36,315 nt of DNA from Rhodospirillales bacterium (GTDB lineage Bacteria > Pseudomonadota > Alphaproteobacteria > Rhodospirillales > Casp-alpha2). The DNA is taken from positions 1 through 36,315 of the forward strand of contig JABJGO010000027.1 of assembly GCA_018662225.1 (NCBI GenBank). Reading direction: 5' to 3'. The translations under genes and the position numbers were made by a program. Position 1 is the stretch's first letter. Each line of letters begins with the position of its first letter. Shown piece after piece: positions 7,888 to 15,769 of this stretch. The notes under the pieces were generated by a model that was given only the letters and a program-made list of their open reading frames with translations, did not search any database and was not told the DNA's origin.

Positions 7888-8760
7888 ATGTTTCACCTTG
7901 GCAAAATAGACGAACCTGTTTTTATTTTTGGTGGTCCGTATTCCAATATTCAGGCCACGGAAAAAGTCCTCACAATCGCCCATGGACAAGGCTTCTCAGC
8001 GGACCGCATTATCTGTACAGGCGACGTGGTGGCCTACTGTGCTAACCCGGCTGAAACCACTGCCATGATCCGCGATTGGGGTATTCATGTGGTGATGGGA
8101 AATTGTGAGGAATCGCTGGGCTTTGAACGCGAGGACTGCGGCTGCGGTTTTGAAGAAGACAGTGCCTGTGACATGTTGTCGCGACAGTGGTTTGATTTTG
8201 CCACCCGGCGGATCACATCGGATGATAAGGCGTGGATGCAAACCTTGCCCCGACAATTGACGTTTGAGATGGCCGGGAGGCGCCTGGCCGTTATCCATGG
8301 CAGCCTCAGCGATATCAGCGGCTGGGTGTTCAAGTCCACCGATGATCAGACCAAAATCACCGAACTCGATCTGGCATCCTGTGACGGCATTATTGCCGGG
8401 CACTGTGGCTTGCCTTTTATCTCCACCACCTCGGACCAGCGATTATGGCTCAATGCCGGTGTTATCGGCATGCCCGCCAATGATGGCACGTCGCGCGGCT
8501 GGTACAGTATTCTGGAGCCCTGTGATGGCGGGATCCGCGCTCACATCCACCCCTTTGACTACGATCATGAAAGCGCCGCCAGCGCCATGCGGGACGAACG
8601 CCTGGCCAGTGGTCCGGGTGGCTATGCAAATGGTCTGACCACCGGCCTGTGGCCCAATATGGATGTGCTGCCGGATGCCGAAAGACAATTACAGGGGCGG
8701 GCAATCGAATCCCAATCATATGTGTGGGCGGCCCCCCGGGATCAGCGCCTTACTGCATAA
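7888..8760 (+). CDS. Metallophosphoesterase-fold protein with degenerate metal site
   Basis: The 290-residue protein follows the order of the calcineurin-like phosphoesterase motifs, but several ligands are changed. Motif I, normally DxHGN, reads GGPYSN (15-20), so both Asp and His are lost. Motif II GDVVAYCANP (45-54) is kept. Motif III reads GNCE (71-74) instead of GNHE. Motif IV VIHGS (136-140) is kept. The GHTH motif reads GHCG (171-174). A cysteine-rich insert CGC plus Cys94 follows motif III. The fold is clear but an ordinary two-metal hydrolase is doubtful. The start chosen is the ATG after the radical SAM stop; the open frame begins at 7843 inside that gene. The 3' end overlaps the convergent Sel1 gene by 11 bp. 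Confidence 0.8.
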   Translation: MFHLGKIDEPVFIFGGPYSNIQATEKVLTIAHGQGFSADRIICTGDVVAYCANPAETTAMIRDWGIHVVMGNCEESLGFEREDCGCGFEEDSACDMLSRQWFDFATRRITSDDKAWMQTLPRQLTFEMAGRRLAVIHGSLSDISGWVFKSTDDQTKITELDLASCDGIIAGHCGLPFISTTSDQRLWLNAGVIGMPANDGTSRGWYSILEPCDGGIRAHIHPFDYDHESAASAMRDERLASGPGGYANGLTTGLWPNMDVLPDAERQLQGRAIESQSYVWAAPRDQRLTA

Positions 8761-10291
8761 CCTCCGGGTGCGCTTGCATCAGGTTAAGCAACCGTTTGGT
8801 GGCGGCTTCGCTGCCTTGTTTACTGGCCTGTTCGTATAGTCGGGCCGCTCCCGCAAAATTCTGCACCACACCATTTCCCAGTTCATATAAAAGACCGAGC
8901 CTGAACCGGGCGCGGGCGACTTTATCCGCTGATTGTGTATACAGCTTAAAGGCTTCGACGTAGCTCTGCTCGACGCCGTTACCTCGATCATACAACCGGC
9001 CTAACTTGAACTGAGCCAGAGCAAAGTCCTGTCCGGCTGATTCCCTATACCACTGGGCGGCCGCACTGAAATTTACCGCCACACCCCGACCTTTCTCAAA
9101 CGCTTTGGCAACCCGGTACTGAGCTTTGATGTGGCCTTGAATCGCCGCTTTCGCATACCACTTTGCCGCCGTGGTCAGGTCCAGTGACTTGCCGCCTGTA
9201 CCGAGTTCGAAAAACAAACCATAGGTATACTGCGCACCCTGGTCACCATTTTCGGCGGCTATGTGATACCACTGGGCCGCCTCTACAAGATCCCGGTCCG
9301 GGCCTTCTTTGGTCAGAAGTTCACCGGCAATACGCTGGGCATCAACATGACCGTTTTCGGCAGCTCGCTTGTACCATCTCAGGGCCTCGGACTGGTCTGG
9401 CCTGACGCCGCTGCCCTTTCGGAACATTTCTGCCATGATGAACTGTTTTACGGGCGAGCCTTTCCGAAACAGCTTTGTCCGCGCTTCGTCTCGCTGGACG
9501 GCCGCATTGGCTAATGTTTCGCCCATGACGCCCGAGCGCCTCAGGTCATCCAGATAATAACCAAAGTGCTGCAACAACTTCGGGATATCGGGCTTGAGCA
9601 CATGCCAGATGGCATAACCGTCCCGATCGTTACGTTCCAGATGACGGAAAAAATCATCGCACTGGAAAGCAAGGTTTTTACGCATCTTAATGCGTTCATC
9701 CGTGAAATTTTCCATGCCCAGTTCCTGATGGGCCATCTCGGTGTATAGCCACGCCTCGCATTCAACATCAATCTTTCGCATGGATTCCAACCGGTCTTCC
9801 ATGTGCTGAACACCATGGCCCACCAGTTCATGCACAAGAACCGGGGCCAGTTCCTTGAGCGGCCATTTGATACCGAAGCGTGTGACAACCACGGGAAAGC
9901 TTTTACCCATAGAATCAGAATCGGCCTGGGTGCCAAATTTGGGCATAAAAATTGCGGCCAGAATATTGACCAGGTTTGTGCGCCGCTCTGGCAGGTTTGG
10001 ATCATAGATCACCACGACCGGCCCTGATTTTTTCAACGCCGCAATCTGCTTTACACTGAAAGGGGAGTTTTCGTTGATCAGGGCCATAGCCTCGATCAAC
10101 TTCTCAACACCTTCGCGTGGCTCGATAATGGGGAAATCGTAGGTGGCGCCCTCAGGTGGTTTCAACCCGATAATCTGGATGCCGTCGAACTCTGTCTGAT
10201 AGGCAATTCTGCTGTTGGCTGATGCCTGAGGCGGATTAAGGGCGGTACATAACAGAGCTAATACGAATACAAGAAGGCGCGCTGCCATCAT
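8750..10291 (-). CDS. Secreted Sel1-repeat protein with HExxGH metallopeptidase-like domain
   Basis: The start at 10291 gives a clean signal peptide (MMAARLLVFVLALLCTAL, cleavage near QASA-N), so the protein is exported. Residues about 30-280 form a domain with HELVGHGVQH (His154, Glu155, His159) and a downstream acidic stretch DVECEAWLY, the layout of a zinc peptidase but with one extra residue between the histidines compared with HExxH. From about 285 to 500 there are five to six Sel1 repeats (for example EALRWYKRAAENGHVDAQ). Sel1 proteins act as scaffolds in envelope or signalling complexes. The gene follows gpt by 34 bp. Whether the domain is catalytic is uncertain. Confidence 0.75.
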   Translation of the reverse strand: MMAARLLVFVLALLCTALNPPQASANSRIAYQTEFDGIQIIGLKPPEGATYDFPIIEPREGVEKLIEAMALINENSPFSVKQIAALKKSGPVVVIYDPNLPERRTNLVNILAAIFMPKFGTQADSDSMGKSFPVVVTRFGIKWPLKELAPVLVHELVGHGVQHMEDRLESMRKIDVECEAWLYTEMAHQELGMENFTDERIKMRKNLAFQCDDFFRHLERNDRDGYAIWHVLKPDIPKLLQHFGYYLDDLRRSGVMGETLANAAVQRDEARTKLFRKGSPVKQFIMAEMFRKGSGVRPDQSEALRWYKRAAENGHVDAQRIAGELLTKEGPDRDLVEAAQWYHIAAENGDQGAQYTYGLFFELGTGGKSLDLTTAAKWYAKAAIQGHIKAQYRVAKAFEKGRGVAVNFSAAAQWYRESAGQDFALAQFKLGRLYDRGNGVEQSYVEAFKLYTQSADKVARARFRLGLLYELGNGVVQNFAGAARLYEQASKQGSEAATKRLLNLMQAHPEVMQ

Positions 10292-10325
10292 TTGGCAAGT
10301 GGCCCAGATTCCGACCACCGGCCCC

Positions 10326-10814
10326 CTAATCCCGGCCACCGCCCAAGGGGCTTATATACTGGGGTGCACTGTCCCAGGGGAAAACGACCCATTCGTCCTG
10401 CGGGATATCGTGGACGAATACATCGGCCGTTTCGCGGCCTTGCGGTTTGGCATAAACCACAGCAAAGCATGCTTCGGGTAACAATCTACGCGCCTCCCGT
10501 GCCGTGGTGCCTGTATCCACCAGATCATCAATGATCAACCATCCTTCACCCTTCGCCGCAAGCGCCGCATCCGGCGTCTTCAGAACGCTCAACGTTCCCT
10601 GCTGCATTTCCTCGTACGTGGTGATGCACAGCGTATCCACAACACGGATACCCATTTCGCGGGCCACAATCGCGGCAGGTACCAGACCACCACGGGTCAG
10701 CGCTACGATACCTTCCCAAGGCCCCATATCCATCAACTTGCGAACCAGCTTTCTGGTATCGCGATGAAAATCTGCCCAAGTGACGATGCTGTGTTCTTGT
10801 TCTGTAAGGCTCAT
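10326..10814 (-). CDS. gpt: Xanthine(-guanine) phosphoribosyltransferase
   Basis: This 162-residue enzyme has the size and motifs of Gpt. It transfers phosphoribose from PRPP to xanthine, guanine or hypoxanthine in purine salvage in the cytosol. The PRPP-binding loop LIIDDLVDTGTT lies at about 93-104, the flexible ITTYEEMQQG hood region at 64-73, and the aromatic base-binding end DEWVVFPWDS near the C-terminus. GAGGGG precedes the ATG at suitable spacing. It is the first gene of a likely two-gene unit with the Sel1 protein. The upstream region contains the terminator of the lipoprotein gene. Confidence 0.93.
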   Translation of the reverse strand: MSLTEQEHSIVTWADFHRDTRKLVRKLMDMGPWEGIVALTRGGLVPAAIVAREMGIRVVDTLCITTYEEMQQGTLSVLKTPDAALAAKGEGWLIIDDLVDTGTTAREARRLLPEACFAVVYAKPQGRETADVFVHDIPQDEWVVFPWDSAPQYISPLGGGRD

Positions 10815-10907
10815 GGATAGTCCCCTCGTGTAGCCGGCCCGTTAGAGCTCAGTTTTACTGGCTAGATAATAACGAAGATCACATTTGGGACAATGCCCAT
10901 TCATAAA

Positions 10908-10937
10908 AAAACGGCACCTCAACAGAGATGCCGTTTT
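10908..10937 (-). terminator. Rho-independent terminator of the lipoprotein gene
   Basis: Read on the minus strand, a 13-bp stem with one mismatch (AAAACGGCA core pairing with TGCCGTTTT) and an AACA-type tetraloop is followed by a run of seven T. It starts 22 bp after the stop of the OmpA-like lipoprotein. Confidence 0.85.
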
Positions 10938-10959
10938 CTTCAAAATATGCGACGCTCAA

Positions 10960-12108
10960 TCAACGCAGATAGAGGCGGACCTCGTTAACGTTGGCGTTAT
11001 CAGCCGTCTTGCCGGAAATGGCAATGCGTGATGGCGGTAAGCCCATATCCACCAATGAGCGCAAAACGTTTTCTGCGTGGCGGCGGGACTTGGATGAATT
11101 CAGTGCAATGGTTGCTTCGTCACCCGAAGCCGGGGCAACGGCGACCAGATCAAATAAGGCGCTTGGGCGTTGTTCTAGGACCTTGCTGACCGCATTGTAC
11201 AGGGCCTGCTCGTAAGGCACGTTATTGCGGTCAAAACGGATCACGACTAAAGGCCGACGACCTGTGGTATCGACTGGTTGTCCAGCCAAATTGTTGCTGC
11301 CACCTGCGGCGGATGCCATGGCCTGATTGACCAGACTAACACCATAAATTTCGCCGGACTTGATACCAGCGGACAACAGATTGAGGTTGGAGCGTTCCGT
11401 GGAAACGTAGGCCGTCTGACGGCGCACATCTGATGATACTTCTTTCAGAAGGCGCTCAATCAGCACAACCGTGCGGTTCACTTCATCTTCCAGAATTGCC
11501 AACTGAACGTGGTCTTCGTCCACAGCACCGGAAACATCGAAGGCAGCATGAGCGGATTCAGCCAGGAAAGCAGACATGGTTGCATCCGTCGACACGGCCT
11601 GTGCCAGTTGGTTCATGATATCAATATCGGATTCCACATGGTCCAGATCGACCTGTGCATTATTAAACTGTTGGACCAAAATTGGGTTACCGGGAGTGGT
11701 ACCCACCTGTAGACGCGCATTCATGGCAGCTACCGTATTATGGTAGCGCTGTGAGTCGCCAACGATCTTGGCCCGTACTTCCTGCAAAATCTGGTTATGC
11801 TGGGCGATAGCACCCTGCAAGCTCTGAAGCTCACCACGCAGTTCAACAACCTTCTCACCAACAAACGTACCTGTCGGCGTGCCCGGCGTCACATTCACAG
11901 GATCAAAACTGGAATTGCCCAACGACGGTTGGGCCGCAGCCGGAATAGTAGCCTGACCATTGGTGGCCGTTGCCATGTTCTCTGTGGTCGCTTCGCCTGC
12001 GGGATCTTCACCGGTCAGTGAAGGCCACAAGGCCTCTTCAGAGAAAGAGCAGGCTGACACCAGCAGCGCTGCGCCTACAAGAGTTGTCCGTACCGTAGCT
12101 GACGTCAT
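10960..12108 (-). CDS. Outer-membrane lipoprotein with coiled-coil and OmpA-like domain
   Basis: The 382-residue protein starts with a lipoprotein signal peptide and lipobox (LLVSAC, Cys20). Then come a low-complexity Thr/Ala/Gly linker (to ~80), a long helical coiled-coil section (about 85-250) and a C-terminal domain from about 285 (LVVIRFDRNNVPYEQALY ... SSKSRRHAENVLRSLVDMGLPPSRI) that follows the OmpA/MotB peptidoglycan-binding layout. This suggests an anchor linking the outer membrane to peptidoglycan. Proteins with this kind of FDR-YEQALY tail are typical of Rhodospirillales, in my recollection. The gene stands alone, with its own terminator and about 350 bp of upstream non-coding DNA. 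Confidence 0.8.
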   Translation of the reverse strand: MTSATVRTTLVGAALLVSACSFSEEALWPSLTGEDPAGEATTENMATATNGQATIPAAAQPSLGNSSFDPVNVTPGTPTGTFVGEKVVELRGELQSLQGAIAQHNQILQEVRAKIVGDSQRYHNTVAAMNARLQVGTTPGNPILVQQFNNAQVDLDHVESDIDIMNQLAQAVSTDATMSAFLAESAHAAFDVSGAVDEDHVQLAILEDEVNRTVVLIERLLKEVSSDVRRQTAYVSTERSNLNLLSAGIKSGEIYGVSLVNQAMASAAGGSNNLAGQPVDTTGRRPLVVIRFDRNNVPYEQALYNAVSKVLEQRPSALFDLVAVAPASGDEATIALNSSKSRRHAENVLRSLVDMGLPPSRIAISGKTADNANVNEVRLYLR

Positions 12109-12462
12109 TGATCACTCGTCCCTAAAATCCCGCGATTAAGTTTAAACCGCGTTCCTGATCCCCAATAGATTAGTACCTTGGAGAGGCTTAATAACCCGTT
12201 ACAAAATATCGAGAGTTTTCTATCTCTCGCACAATTACGAAACGATACTACTCAAAGGGCTATGTTGGTACAAGTTCCTATTTTACAATCATTTTTTGGG
12301 CAATTTTTGAACTTTCCCCCATCGAAAACACAATACAGGGGACAATTCAGCATTTGCCCGCAATTTTGCCCATGTTGCCACTTGCCTTTGACAACATCGT
12401 AGAGTAGTTTCCCGCTTCCAAGACGGACGGCCATCAATTCAGGCCGGACCAGAAAGGCATAG
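12109..12462. other. Intergenic region upstream of tRNA-Arg and of the lipoprotein gene
   Basis: The region must hold the promoter of the lipoprotein gene (minus) and of the tRNA (plus). A perfect 6-bp hairpin CGAGAG/CTCTCG with an 8-nt loop lies at 12210-12229, and ATGTTG/CAACAT arms bracket about 12374-12396. It is AT-rich with long T and A tracts. I see no credible protein gene in it. Confidence 0.5.
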
Positions 12463-12539
12463 GCACCGGTAGCTCAGCTGGATAGAGTACTTGACTACGA
12501 ATCAAGGGGTCGGGAGTTCGAATCTTCCCCGGTGCGCCA
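12463..12539 (+). tRNA. tRNA-Arg (anticodon ACG), CCA encoded
   Basis: The 77-nt gene folds as a full cloverleaf: acceptor GCACCGG with CCGGTGC, a D-arm with AGCTCAGCTGGATAGAG, anticodon stem CTTGA/TCAAG with loop CTACGAA (anticodon ACG at 12496-12498) and a T-arm GGGAG-TTCGAAT-CTTCC. The CCA is encoded. Its 3' end is the attachment site of the adjoining integrative element, and integration has kept the gene intact. Confidence 0.97.
12524..12539 (+). repeat. Attachment core at the tRNA end (attL)
   Basis: The last 16 bases of tRNA-Arg are repeated exactly at 19785-19800. The bases after it (CTTTCCCCACT) also resemble those after the distal copy (TTTCCCTCACT), so the homology extends imperfectly to about 28 bp. 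Confidence 0.9.
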
Positions 12540-12591
12540 CTTTCCCCACTTAAAGCCTTGAAATATAACGACTCTGCATGTTTATGCTGTG

Positions 12592-12618
12592 CTCAGTGTG
12601 CACTTTAGTATGCACTAC
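12592..12618 (+). repeat. Integrase arm-type site candidate, left end
   Basis: Two tandem 12-bp units (AGTGTGCACTT then TAGTATGCACTA) match a pair near the right end at 19645-19670 with about three differences over 26 bases, in the same orientation. Paired short repeats inside both ends of a tyrosine-integrase element are the expected layout of arm-binding sites. Confidence 0.6.
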
Positions 12619-12773
12619 AGCCCCGCACAGAAGCATCAGCGAATCCGGCACCCTACAGCCGAAAACACCCCCGAATCCTCCCCAGCACGCTCCCTGAGCC
12701 TCTCATGGTGGTTTCAGCGCACTATGGCATTGCGAAGGAATCCGCTGTACCGTTCTCTCAACAGGAGGGACAA

Positions 12774-13079
12774 ATGAAACGCATGTTCATAGCCGCACTG
12801 CTAACCATGACTGTTGGCCCTGCATTAGCGGGAGAGGACGATCCCGCCTACACTTGCTCTACTTCTCTACAGAGGGGCGAAAGTATGATCGATAGCGCGG
12901 CGCAACACTGTAAGGCCGGGGATCAAATGTTAATCTCAAACATGAGTGACGACGAGTCTGTCGCAAATGTCATAAGGCTGATATGTGATCTACGGTACGA
13001 GGTGGTCGTGGATCAGAAGTTCGGTGGGGTTATCGCGTGTATATATCGTCCATTACAGCAACGCCCATATGAGTTCTGA
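12774..13079 (+). CDS. Small secreted cysteine-containing protein (cargo)
   Basis: The 101-residue product has a signal peptide (MKRMFIAALLTMTVGPALAG, cleavage near ALA-G) and a mature region with four cysteines (in YTCSTS, AQHCKAG, RLICDLR and IACIYRP), which suggests disulfides in the periplasm. A strong ribosome site (AGGAGGG) precedes the ATG; the frame is open further upstream but without a signal. I recognise no family. It lies next to the attachment site and 26 bp before a second small secreted protein with a very similar leader, so the two probably form one cargo unit. Confidence 0.75.
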   Translation: MKRMFIAALLTMTVGPALAGEDDPAYTCSTSLQRGESMIDSAAQHCKAGDQMLISNMSDDESVANVIRLICDLRYEVVVDQKFGGVIACIYRPLQQRPYEF

Positions 13080-13105
13080 AAGCGCCACTTCTAGCAGGAG
13101 GGAAC

Positions 13106-13450
13106 ATGAAACACTTAATTGTAGCGGCAATGCTGACGTGCATGGTTACGCCAGCCTTGGGTGCGGACGCTAATGGTCAATTTAGGACTTATGGTGAGGG
13201 CGGCCTAAGTTCCTGTGGGGCATGGACCGCAGAAAGGAAGAAAGAATCCACCAAGCAACAGTACTTCTACGCCTGGGTAGACGGCTATATCAGCGCATAC
13301 AACAATTATACACCGGGCGTCTTTGACATAGGCAAGGGGACGGACTCAGAAGGCAGAGACGCGTGGATAGATAACTACTGTGCGGTCCACCCGTTGGAAG
13401 CAATATCTACAGCCGTGCAAGACTTGATAATATTTCTAAAGAACCGTTAG
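13106..13450 (+). CDS. Small secreted protein, Rap1a/Tai-like fold (cargo)
   Basis: The 114-residue protein starts with a signal peptide (MKHLIVAAMLTCMVTPALGA). The mature part has the pattern SCGAWTAER ... FYAWVDGYISAYN ... GTDSEGRDAWIDNYCAVHPLEAI followed by a final helix. This Cys-Trp/GYxSxYN/WIDNYCxxHPL pattern recurs in small periplasmic proteins of mobile elements and is similar to the Rap1a/Tai immunity-protein layout, with one disulfide likely between the two mature cysteines. An immunity or stress role is possible but not shown. AGGAGGG precedes the ATG. Confidence 0.72.
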   Translation: MKHLIVAAMLTCMVTPALGADANGQFRTYGEGGLSSCGAWTAERKKESTKQQYFYAWVDGYISAYNNYTPGVFDIGKGTDSEGRDAWIDNYCAVHPLEAISTAVQDLIIFLKNR

Positions 13451-13494
13451 AACCATCCACGCATACTTTGGCCTTCACCGCAGCCTATGTTTTT

Positions 13495-14136
13495 CTATGA
13501 GTTGGCGCGTTGGATACTGGCAAGACGGGCGATTATGTACGCGAAGCCGGACGCGTCCAGTTGGTCCATTGACTTAAATAACCACTCTCGGCTATGCGCG
13601 GGCAGCTTGGCACATGCAGCCTTTGCAGCGGCAATCGTAGGTGCCGCGTTCTGGCCCAAGCGTTGGTTCAGCACCTCGACAACGCTTTCAGGGTTATCAC
13701 CACACGGTACAATGCCAGTGCGGGTGAGTTGCTGGTCAATAAACTCAATAGTCTGTTGTGCGTAATGCGGGTTAGCACCCATAGCAAAAGCGGCTTCCTT
13801 GGCGACGGTGTTTATTTCCGCCAATTGTTCCAGCTCCATATCGCCTTGTCCCTGCCAGTTGAAGTGATACTCCGACACGTCCTGAGCGGGTATCATTGCG
13901 GCAGCGGCTTCCTGCGATACTGAGTCCTCGGCCTTCAACCCTTCGGCAACTTGTTCAGACATTATCGGCTCAATGGTTTCTTGCTCACCACCGTAGGCCT
14001 GTTCATGCAGGGCAGACTTGCGTTCAACAGCGGCTATCTGGGCCGAACGTCCATTTTCACCGCTCCAGTCCGCCATGAAACCAGCGTCAGACTGTAGGGC
14101 GGCAACCTCATTGCCAGCGTCGGGTGCATCGCTCAT
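13495..14136 (-). CDS. Unknown acidic helical protein, last gene of the element operon
   Basis: The 213-residue product (MSDAPDAGNEVAALQSD...) is Ala/Glu/Gln-rich and mostly helical, without signal peptide or membrane segment. The region at about 90-125 (YHFNWQGQGDMELEQLAEI) and the final part look folded; the first 90 residues look disordered. The ATG overlaps the previous stop as ATGA, and GGAAGG lies 8 nt upstream, so I prefer it to the longer open frame starting at 14223. Small acidic helical proteins of this kind occur in phage head or scaffold clusters, but no family is recognised. Confidence 0.65.
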   Translation of the reverse strand: MSDAPDAGNEVAALQSDAGFMADWSGENGRSAQIAAVERKSALHEQAYGGEQETIEPIMSEQVAEGLKAEDSVSQEAAAAMIPAQDVSEYHFNWQGQGDMELEQLAEINTVAKEAAFAMGANPHYAQQTIEFIDQQLTRTGIVPCGDNPESVVEVLNQRLGQNAAPTIAAAKAACAKLPAHSREWLFKSMDQLDASGFAYIIARLASIQRANS

Positions 14137-14738
14137 GCTGCGGCCTTCCGAGACAGGGCGGCGGCATTGCCTTCTTTTACACGCGCCGAAAGTGTTTGTA
14201 TCTTCTCGGCTCCCCAAGGCCACTCAAGGGCAAAGTCAAAACCCGCTTTCACCATTTGAAGACGGAAATATGACTCCACGTTCACAGGGGACAGCATTGA
14301 GTTATGAAGTCGGTTGCCGGGGTCTGGTGACGCTGCGTGAAGGTCAATGCCTATCTGGACAAACTCTTTGTAAGTGTCCACCAAGTTGATAATGGCAGTC
14401 TCCACGTCCACGCCCAGCTTCTGACGTTCCTTGGCTAACTTCTCAGCACGCTTCCAACCAGCAATATCAGCGGCAACCTTGTCTGCATTATCACGCTCAC
14501 GCTGCCTGTCTTTTGCTGACAACAACGCGCCAGATAATTCGTCCAAGCGTGCTAGTGCAGCCGCCAGTTCATTGCGGGCATTATCAGCGCGGGTCTTGGT
14601 CGTTGCGTTCTGGCCTTCCTCGGCTTCAAGGAAAGCTGCATTGGCATTTTTCTGACATACCTCTAACTGCCTCTGAGCAGCAGTAATGTTCTGTTCCAGC
14701 GTTGCCAGCACACTGTCGTCTCGGCGCAAAATATTCAT
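14133..14738 (-). CDS. Coiled-coil phage-type protein of unknown function
   Basis: The 201-residue protein begins with a long heptad-like helix (about 8-110: LEQNITAAQRQLEVCQKNAN and following, rich in Ala, Glu, Lys and Gln) and ends with a folded part holding PVNVESYFRLQMVKAGFDFA (about 152-171). Such proteins sit beside small terminase and head genes in many phages, but I cannot name a family. It starts in ATGA overlap with the upstream 75-aa gene, and its own stop overlaps the next start the same way. GAGGAAA precedes the ATG. Confidence 0.65.
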   Translation of the reverse strand: MNILRRDDSVLATLEQNITAAQRQLEVCQKNANAAFLEAEEGQNATTKTRADNARNELAAALARLDELSGALLSAKDRQRERDNADKVAADIAGWKRAEKLAKERQKLGVDVETAIINLVDTYKEFVQIGIDLHAASPDPGNRLHNSMLSPVNVESYFRLQMVKAGFDFALEWPWGAEKIQTLSARVKEGNAAALSRKAAA

Positions 14739-14962
14739 GCTATCGTTTCCTCAACTTGTTGTCGTGCTAGGTGGTGCAATCGTAGCTTCCCGTACATCGC
14801 GCCGGATAAATGCTTACAAGCATCCACCTTAAGGCGTAGAGGTAGACTGTCGTCATGTGCTACGGACGCCAGACGTTCCACAATGTCAGCACCATCAGCA
14901 TTAGACAGGGCGCGTACCAAACTATCCGTACGCCTATTGAGAGAGCCGCGTGTTTTCGCCAT
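14735..14962 (-). CDS. Small phage-type protein (75 aa)
   Basis: The product (MAKTRGSLNRRTDS...) has a basic start and a helical body with HDDSLPLRLKVDACKHLSGAMYGKL. This 'few-day-dose' pattern, a short acidic turn followed by LPLRLKxDACKxL, recurs in small proteins encoded next to phage packaging genes. The role is unknown. TAGGGGA lies about 8 nt upstream of the ATG, and the stop overlaps the next start as ATGA. It is the third gene of the operon. Confidence 0.6.
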   Translation of the reverse strand: MAKTRGSLNRRTDSLVRALSNADGADIVERLASVAHDDSLPLRLKVDACKHLSGAMYGKLRLHHLARQQVEETIA

Positions 14963-14980
14963 TGGTTTAGTCCCCTAATG

Positions 14981-15313
14981 TTAACTGTCATATCCAGGCC
15001 AAGTGCCAGGTTTACCGTCAGGCATATCGGCTAACCGCTGGGCAGCTTCAACTACCCTTGCCTCTGCCTCACGCATCGCACTACCCAAATTCACTTTAGT
15101 AGTTGTTGTAATCTCGGCTGCACTGGGAACCATTTTGGCTACCAGTTGCGCGAACAGGTTCGGGTGGTCCGCAGCAAGACGTTCCAGATATTTGCCATCT
15201 TTGTTCAGCGAGTTGAACGTCTGTAGGACTGCGTCTTTGACTGACAATGTCTGCTTCCTGACAGAGCCGCGAGTCGCGCCTCCGGTTTTCTTTGTACCTT
15301 TGGGACGCGCCAT
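14981..15313 (-). CDS. Small terminase subunit-like DNA-packaging protein
   Basis: The 110-residue protein begins with a very basic segment (MARPKGTKKTGGATRGSVRK) and continues with a helical region VKDAVLQTFNSLNKDGKYLERLAADHPNLFAQLVAKMVPS (about 25-65, given here in outline). This layout, a RPKGTKN-type N-terminus followed by a region ending in F-x-x-L-V-x-K-x-(L/V)-P, is that of small terminase-like phage proteins that bind packaging sites. No large terminase is present. The start overlaps the preceding stop as TAATG. The match is by eye and moderate. Confidence 0.55.
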   Translation of the reverse strand: MARPKGTKKTGGATRGSVRKQTLSVKDAVLQTFNSLNKDGKYLERLAADHPNLFAQLVAKMVPSAAEITTTTKVNLGSAMREAEARVVEAAQRLADMPDGKPGTWPGYDS

Positions 15314-15498
15314 TAGCTTAACTCTATGCTGTCTGAAATCAGGACAGAAGAAATAGCGTTCAAAGCTTTGTGGGCTTCTGACTTGGAAACGCCATCAGCA
15401 ATAACAACCCTGACACCACCATCCATGACAGAGCCACCAGACTCGGCAGTAATGTCTTTAGGGTCTACATTGTGGGGGACTTCAATAGTCGTTGGCAT
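15313..15498 (-). CDS. Small unknown protein, first gene of the element operon (61 aa)
   Basis: The 61-residue product (MPTTIEVPHNVDPKDITAES...) has a beta-rich first half, a GGVRVVIADGVSKSEAHKAL segment and a final helix. No family is recognised. It is the promoter-proximal gene of the five-gene minus-strand operon, with a TATAAT promoter about 40 bp upstream, and its stop shares one base with the next start (TAATG). Coupling to real genes and operon position support it more than its own sequence does. Confidence 0.55.
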   Translation of the reverse strand: MPTTIEVPHNVDPKDITAESGGSVMDGGVRVVIADGVSKSEAHKALNAISSVLISDSIELS

Positions 15499-15537
15499 AA
15501 TAGTTTCCAGTTCACAGTTTCAATAAGCGGTGTGCCA

Positions 15538-15565
15538 ATTATACAAGAAATTATGTATAATACAA
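15538..15565 (-). promoter_or_regulatory. Promoter with palindrome for the five-gene operon
   Basis: On the minus strand TTGTAT (15565-15560) and TATAAT (15543-15538) are 16 bp apart, upstream of the ATG at 15498. The -10 lies in one arm of a perfect inverted repeat ATTATAC/GTATAAT (15538-15544 and 15555-15561), so a dimeric repressor could cover the promoter. Confidence 0.55.
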
Positions 15566-15769
15566 CTATACTACAATAAATTAATGTATTTAAGGCACGC
15601 ACCACAAGCTACCCCGCAGCAAACAGGCATTTTCCAGCTACGCCATGCAGGACTTCTTACGTCGCATTACAAGGACAGACAGGATACAGGCTCACCAGAA
15701 CAGGGGTGCGCGGCAGAGAATCGGTGGAAGTGGATAGTGGGGAAATAGATACCTGTTGAGGGCGCTGTC

